A stretch of DNA of 36,481 nucleotides from an uncultured Campylobacterales bacterium (GTDB lineage Bacteria > Campylobacterota > Campylobacteria > Campylobacterales > CACVAW01), in contig CACVAW010000023.1 of assembly GCA_902727925.1 (NCBI GenBank), positions 1 to 36,481 on the forward strand, in the 5' to 3' direction. A program made the translations under genes and the position numbers. The notes under the pieces were generated by a model. It saw only the letters and a list, made by a program, of their open reading frames with translations. It had not been told where the DNA came from and ran no database searches. Shown one piece after another: positions 32,490 to 36,481 of the stretch. Numbering within the stretch: the stretch's first letter is position 1; every line of letters begins with the position of its first letter.

Positions 32490-34630
32490 ACTTTTTTCTT
32501 TTCAGCAGGGGCAAAATCTAGTCCAACTTTGTGATTTTCTTGTGATATTATTTTTACTTTTATCTTGTCATCAACATTTAGTTTGACATCTTTCATTTTT
32601 GATGAATGAAGTAGCCCATCAGTTCCTTCAGCAATTTGTATAAATGCACCAAAGTCGACTATTTTTTTTACTGTTCCATCTATTATTGAGTCTATTTCAA
32701 ATTTTGGAGTTTGAGGTCTTGGTGATTTTGAATCAAATCTTTTATTTGGTCTATTATCATCACTTTTTATAAGAGTTTGTATTTCTTCAATACAGTTCTC
32801 TACATTAGCACTGCTCTCAGAACTTATACTTACACTTCCTGTATCTCTATCAATATCTATATTTACATTATATTTTTCTATAAGTTTTTTTATAGTTTCT
32901 CCACCTCTACCAATTATTGCAGCTATTTTAGTAGGATGAACTTTTATTTTTTTTAGACTTGGAATAAGATCATTGTTTAAAACTATTTTTTCTTTAGCCT
33001 CTTCCATAATCTCTAAAATATGAAGCTTTCCTTCGCTTGCTTGAATTAAAGCATCTCTTAGTACTTCTTTTGATACTCCACCCAGTTTTATATCCATTTG
33101 CATAGCACTTATACCATCTTTACTACCTGCAATTTTAAAATCCATATCACCTTCATGATCTTCTATACCCATAATATCACTAAGTACTTTATAAGATTTA
33201 CCATCAGTAATAAGTCCCATAGCAATACCAGCAACAAGTTTACTAGTATCAACTCCAGCACACTTGAGTGCTAAAGATGCTGCACAAATGGTAGCTTGTG
33301 ATGATGAACCATTTGATTCAAGTATTTCAGATACAACTCTTACTGTATGTGCATATTCTGAAGAGATGAAGGGTGCTAGTGCACGTTTACCTAAGTTCCC
33401 ATGACCTAATTCACGTCTACCTACACCAAATATTCTACTAGCTTCTCCTACACTAAATCCTGGGAAATTATAATGTAACATAAATTTTTCATATTGAGTT
33501 GCACTCTGGGTTAGACTCTCAAACATTTGAGCATCTTGATCTCCACCTAATGTTATTGTAGCAAGTGCTTGAGTCTCACCCCTTGTAAATAGGCATGAAC
33601 CGTGAGTATTTGGAAGTATGTTTGTGTCAATATCTATTTTTCTTATCTCTTTTAGACCTCTACCATCAATTCTTAGGTCTTGTTCGAGTATAAGTGATCT
33701 TACTATCTCTCTTTTTATAGTTGCTACTATCTTTGAAGTATCTTCAATATCCATATCAAGTGTTGTTGCTATTTGTTTTGTTAGTGCTTTTATTTCAGTA
33801 GCACTTTCGCTTTTAGCCATTTTTACAACTACATTTTTAATACTTTCATAGTAGTCTTGTTTTATTTTTTTGCTTTGTTCTTCATCTATCTCTGTACTTT
33901 GATAATCAAGTTCGATTTTTGTTTTTTTAATACTTTGAAAACTATCTTCATAGTTTTTAGCAGCTTTGTTGATATTAATAGTTGCGATATCAAGGATATT
34001 AATCATCTCTTCATTTTCAATTTCATTAGAAAGTTGTTCGCCGTTTTCTATTGTACTTAATGAACGCATTTCTATCATTAGAAGTTCATCTTTTGTACCT
34101 GTTACATATAGGTCAAGACTTGATTTACTAAGCTCTATATTTGTTGGATTTATAACATATTCATTTCCTACTTTCCCAACTCTTATTGCATATACTGCTT
34201 TGTTTACAGGTATATCAGAGACATAAAGAGCAGTTGAAGCTGCATTTAGAGCCATAGTTTGCATGTCTACATCATTATCACTACTAAGAACTAAAAGAGT
34301 TATCTGAGTAGAATATTGATGATTTTCATTAAATAGTGGTCTTAAGCTTCTGTCTATTATTCTTGAAGTTAGAGTTTCAAAGTCGCCGGGTTTTCCTTCT
34401 CTTTTTATAAATCCTCCAGGGATTTTTCTAGCAGCATATGCTTTTTCTATATATTGAACAGTTAGAGGTACAAAGTCACCATCTATCTTTTCTTGATTAA
34501 CACATACTGTAGCGAGGATTACAGCATTTTTTATTTTTAATAAGACAGAACCATTAGCTTGTTTTGCCATATAGTCAAATTCGAAAATTTGATTTTGATT
34601 ATTGATATCTAAATTTATTGTTTTTTTCAT
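32474..34630 (-). CDS. pnp: Polyribonucleotide nucleotidyltransferase (PNPase)
   Basis: The 718-residue enzyme degrades RNA 3' to 5' with phosphate. Two RNase PH-like domains are seen; the first holds GGFIKREGKPGDFETLTSRIIDRSLRPLF and the second RGETQALATITLG with FPGFSVGEASRIFGVGRRELGHGNLG. A KH domain (HPTKIAAIIGRGGETIKKL, about 565-625) and an S1 domain (GTVKKIVDFGAFIQIAEGTDGLLHSS, about 645-715) complete it. Length is normal. The ATG shares one base with the stop of the upstream PRTase-like gene (TAATG). Confidence 0.97.
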   Translation of the reverse strand: MKKTINLDINNQNQIFEFDYMAKQANGSVLLKIKNAVILATVCVNQEKIDGDFVPLTVQYIEKAYAARKIPGGFIKREGKPGDFETLTSRIIDRSLRPLFNENHQYSTQITLLVLSSDNDVDMQTMALNAASTALYVSDIPVNKAVYAIRVGKVGNEYVINPTNIELSKSSLDLYVTGTKDELLMIEMRSLSTIENGEQLSNEIENEEMINILDIATININKAAKNYEDSFQSIKKTKIELDYQSTEIDEEQSKKIKQDYYESIKNVVVKMAKSESATEIKALTKQIATTLDMDIEDTSKIVATIKREIVRSLILEQDLRIDGRGLKEIRKIDIDTNILPNTHGSCLFTRGETQALATITLGGDQDAQMFESLTQSATQYEKFMLHYNFPGFSVGEASRIFGVGRRELGHGNLGKRALAPFISSEYAHTVRVVSEILESNGSSSQATICAASLALKCAGVDTSKLVAGIAMGLITDGKSYKVLSDIMGIEDHEGDMDFKIAGSKDGISAMQMDIKLGGVSKEVLRDALIQASEGKLHILEIMEEAKEKIVLNNDLIPSLKKIKVHPTKIAAIIGRGGETIKKLIEKYNVNIDIDRDTGSVSISSESSANVENCIEEIQTLIKSDDNRPNKRFDSKSPRPQTPKFEIDSIIDGTVKKIVDFGAFIQIAEGTDGLLHSSKMKDVKLNVDDKIKVKIISQENHKVGLDFAPAEKKKVWKIF

Positions 34631-35280
34631 TATATTTTTATTTCCTTAGGAGATTGAGTATTTTCTTCTTCTATTTTTTCATCATATTGAAGATGATGTT
34701 TTGCTTTCACAAAGTTTTCTATAACATGTGGACAATATATATTGTCTGTATTTATTTCTAATGTTTCAATCATGTCTTCTGGCATACTTATGCAAGCTAA
34801 GCTTATACTTTTAGCTCCAAGTATTTTAAGAGTTTCTATTGTTGCAAAAGCTTTTAACCCTGATTCTATAGATTCTTTTACTAGCAATATATTTTTATCT
34901 TTTACAAAATTTTTTATATTTACTGGTCTTTTTTCCCCTTTTAATATTAAGCTATTTTGAATGCTTAGGCATTTTTCTTTTATTTCTTTCTCATCTAATT
35001 CAAAAGAGTAAAAAGAGTTTTTATCCATAGTTATATTACCAAACTCATCAACAAGACCTAACCTAGTATTACTAATAGGAGAATAGTAGTATTCTGAATA
35101 GATTCTGCTACTAGCAGTATTAAGGTTTTGAGAGATGAAGCCTGCTAGTTGATAAGCTTCAGGAGATACATAAATAATATTAAAATTACTGTCCTTTGGT
35201 ATTATCTCATTTAAACTTTTCATAGCTTCAGTTTTATTTATTAAGATATTATTTTGCAAGACTACCCAGTCCTCCAGCAC
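34630..35280 (-). CDS. Phosphoribosyltransferase-like protein
   Basis: This protein of up to 216 residues looks like a type I phosphoribosyltransferase fold. NFNIIYVSPEAYQLAGFISQNL resembles the first strand and helix. NILLVKESIESGLKAFATIETLKILGAKSISLACISMP lies where the PRPP loop (normally DD-x-x-x-T-G) sits, but its acidic pair is replaced by KE, so activity is doubtful. The C-terminal CPHVIENFVKAKHHLQYDE is typical of the campylobacterotal version. The start is uncertain: GTG 35280 (AGGA only 3 bases upstream), TTG 35259 (GGAGG 11 bases upstream) or ATG 35226. With GTG it overlaps the mlaD-like gene by 32 bases. Confidence 0.7.
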   Translation of the reverse strand: MLEDWVVLQNNILINKTEAMKSLNEIIPKDSNFNIIYVSPEAYQLAGFISQNLNTASSRIYSEYYYSPISNTRLGLVDEFGNITMDKNSFYSFELDEKEIKEKCLSIQNSLILKGEKRPVNIKNFVKDKNILLVKESIESGLKAFATIETLKILGAKSISLACISMPEDMIETLEINTDNIYCPHVIENFVKAKHHLQYDEKIEEENTQSPKEIKI

Positions 35281-36481
35281 TTCCTAAAAGAGTTTTCAAG
35301 TCATCATCTATAAATCTAATTCCAAGTCCAATATAAGCATTTCTATTACTATTTATAGCATTTCTAATACCAGCATAAGCATCTATATATTCGGCTATTT
35401 CGTATCTAACACCAAGGTCCAAAGTTAGTCTTTTAGATCTTAAGTCATTTTGAGAGTTAAAGTCATAAGCTTGAATACTACTTTGAAGTTTGTCATTAAA
35501 AGAATAATAATCTATTCCTAATCCACCAGTACTTTTTATCAAACCAGCTCTAAGTCTATAATCTTTGTATCTTTTAGCCATTTGTGCAGAAATTAAAAAC
35601 TTTCCTTCATCATGTATATCTGGCTCTATTAAGTTGCCATTAGTATCTTCTTCTGAATAGTCATCTGTTGATGTGACTTCAAACATATAAGATTTTGTCG
35701 GATTTGTTATAAAATTAACAGCAAAAGAAGATTCATTAAATTTATCTTGTGCCATATAATGTGATTCTAACGAAACTTCAAGTTTAGTTTGATTTAGTTT
35801 TTCTATATATCCGTCAACCACGCTTAGTGTTTTTTTACCGGTACTAAAGAAATCTCCAGCTGCAGTTATTGTATTATTAAGTGGAACTTTGTTTTCCTCT
35901 AGTATTTCATTCAAATTTGAAGCAATTTGTGGAATATTTTCATTTAAGCTTGCACTTGTTTGCTTGAAGTTTTTAATAGTGAGTTTTAGTTCTTTAAGTA
36001 GTGAGGGTAAGTCTTTATTGATAGTTGATGCTGTAAGTTTAAATTCTCCACTCATATCGCCAAAGCTTTTAGCTGAGTTTGAAGCATTAAGTGCTAAATT
36101 ATTTATATTATCTAAAATTGCATTTAGTTTAGTTTCATCTAAAACAGAGTTTAGGTTACTTGATATGTTTTCTATGTTTTTTATAGTATTATCAAGTGAG
36201 GTTAATAGGTCTTCATCTACTAAGTTATTGAATTTTGATATTAATGTACGAAATTCATTTGCTGCTGAACTTACACTTGAACCTATATCAGATAGCGAAG
36301 TTGAAGTTATATTTGAAGATATAACTTCATTTAATTTTAACATAGTGCTTGAACTTCCAAGTGTTATTAGTATACTTTTACCACCTAGAAGGGAGTCTTG
36401 TGAAAATGTAAGAGTTGAGTCTATTGGAATTTTAACTGATTTAAAAATAAACAAGTCTAATTGAACTTTATTATTTTTGAG
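35249..36481 (-). CDS. MCE/MlaD-family lipid transport protein with beta-rich C terminus (5' partial)
   Basis: The gene runs off the right edge of the window, so the N-terminal membrane helix and part of the MCE domain are missing. The first visible residues, VQLDLFIFKSVKIPIDSTLTFSQDSLLGGKSILITLG, are the end of an MCE domain. A long helical stretch (about 170 residues, rich in S, N, I, L, such as FRTLISKFNNLVDED and AILDNINNLALNAS) follows. The last roughly 190 residues alternate as amphipathic beta strands: TKLEVSLESHYMA, SYMFEVTSTDD, DYRLRAGLIKSTGGLGIDYY, LTLDLGVRYEIAEYIDAYAGIR and NAYIGLGIRFI. A helical needle with a barrel-like end suggests a bridge from inner to outer membrane. Mla-type ATPase and permease partners should lie beyond the window. 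Confidence 0.85.
   Translation of the reverse strand, partial: LKNNKVQLDLFIFKSVKIPIDSTLTFSQDSLLGGKSILITLGSSSTMLKLNEVISSNITSTSLSDIGSSVSSAANEFRTLISKFNNLVDEDLLTSLDNTIKNIENISSNLNSVLDETKLNAILDNINNLALNASNSAKSFGDMSGEFKLTASTINKDLPSLLKELKLTIKNFKQTSASLNENIPQIASNLNEILEENKVPLNNTITAAGDFFSTGKKTLSVVDGYIEKLNQTKLEVSLESHYMAQDKFNESSFAVNFITNPTKSYMFEVTSTDDYSEEDTNGNLIEPDIHDEGKFLISAQMAKRYKDYRLRAGLIKSTGGLGIDYYSFNDKLQSSIQAYDFNSQNDLRSKRLTLDLGVRYEIAEYIDAYAGIRNAINSNRNAYIGLGIRFIDDDLKTLLGSAGGLGSLAK

Noticed and set aside
35889-36464. 191-codon open frame on the plus strand
   Set aside because: Shadow of the mlaD-like gene's S/N/L-rich helical stretch; composition is a mirror of that repeat-like region and there is no ribosome site.

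Overview
The window reads as chromosomal DNA of a low-GC (about 30% by eye, not computed) member of the Campylobacterota (Epsilonproteobacteria). The evidence is the futalosine-pathway gene mqnC followed by an M16-like protein, a short ComEC without a beta-lactamase-like domain, the order rplU-rpmA, a small-type PurL, an H. pylori-like agmatine deiminase, an MCE/MlaD protein upstream of pnp, and very AT-rich promoters with good -10 boxes but poor -35 boxes. I cannot fix the genus. Genes are tightly packed, often overlapping by 1 to 30 bases. No gap exceeds 300 bases, and I see no tRNA, rRNA, insertion sequence, prophage or CRISPR array.

Layout. 1-9672 (+) is a long run of genes: mqnC (5' end cut off), M16-like peptidase homologue, YddG-like exporter, MscS-type channel, aspA, ribD, surE, a sulfatase-fold phosphoethanolamine-transferase-like protein and tcdA. 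9669-10328 is a Phd/VapC-type toxin-antitoxin module with its own promoter and a palindrome between the -35 and -10 boxes. 10338-13750 holds an ArsC/Spx-like gene, a structured GC-richer intergenic element, a cyclophilin, an RluA-family pseudouridine synthase, a short hibernation factor (hpf) and comEC. 13810-15924 is a translationally coupled unit of an exported beta-rich protein, thiE and pdxH. Then come purL, ftsW, a small membrane protein, rplU, rpmA, a TrmN6-like methyltransferase and nrdB. 22129-27042 holds a BatB/BatC-like fusion, BatD and a SulP transporter.

The most unusual locus is 27148-28289. It encodes a predicted lipoprotein with clustered KCG/EGKCG motifs and nine consecutive 11-residue amphipathic repeats, followed two bases later by a DoxX-family membrane protein. 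EGKCG motifs next to a DoxX gene match the HvfA/HvfX part of copper-related RiPP operons modified by MNIO (DUF692) enzymes. No MNIO or HvfC-like gene lies in the window, and the LEA-like repeat domain and lipid anchor are not what I expect of HvfA.

After rpmE, rsmI and an agmatine deiminase gene, transcription converges on a terminator-like hairpin at 30422-30449. The minus strand then carries mlaD-like (cut at the window edge), a PRTase-like gene, pnp, dedA, dapE and trxA. Several strong inverted repeats sit at or just before start codons (comEC, ftsW, rsmI, rpmE leader), which suggests RNA-level control of those genes.
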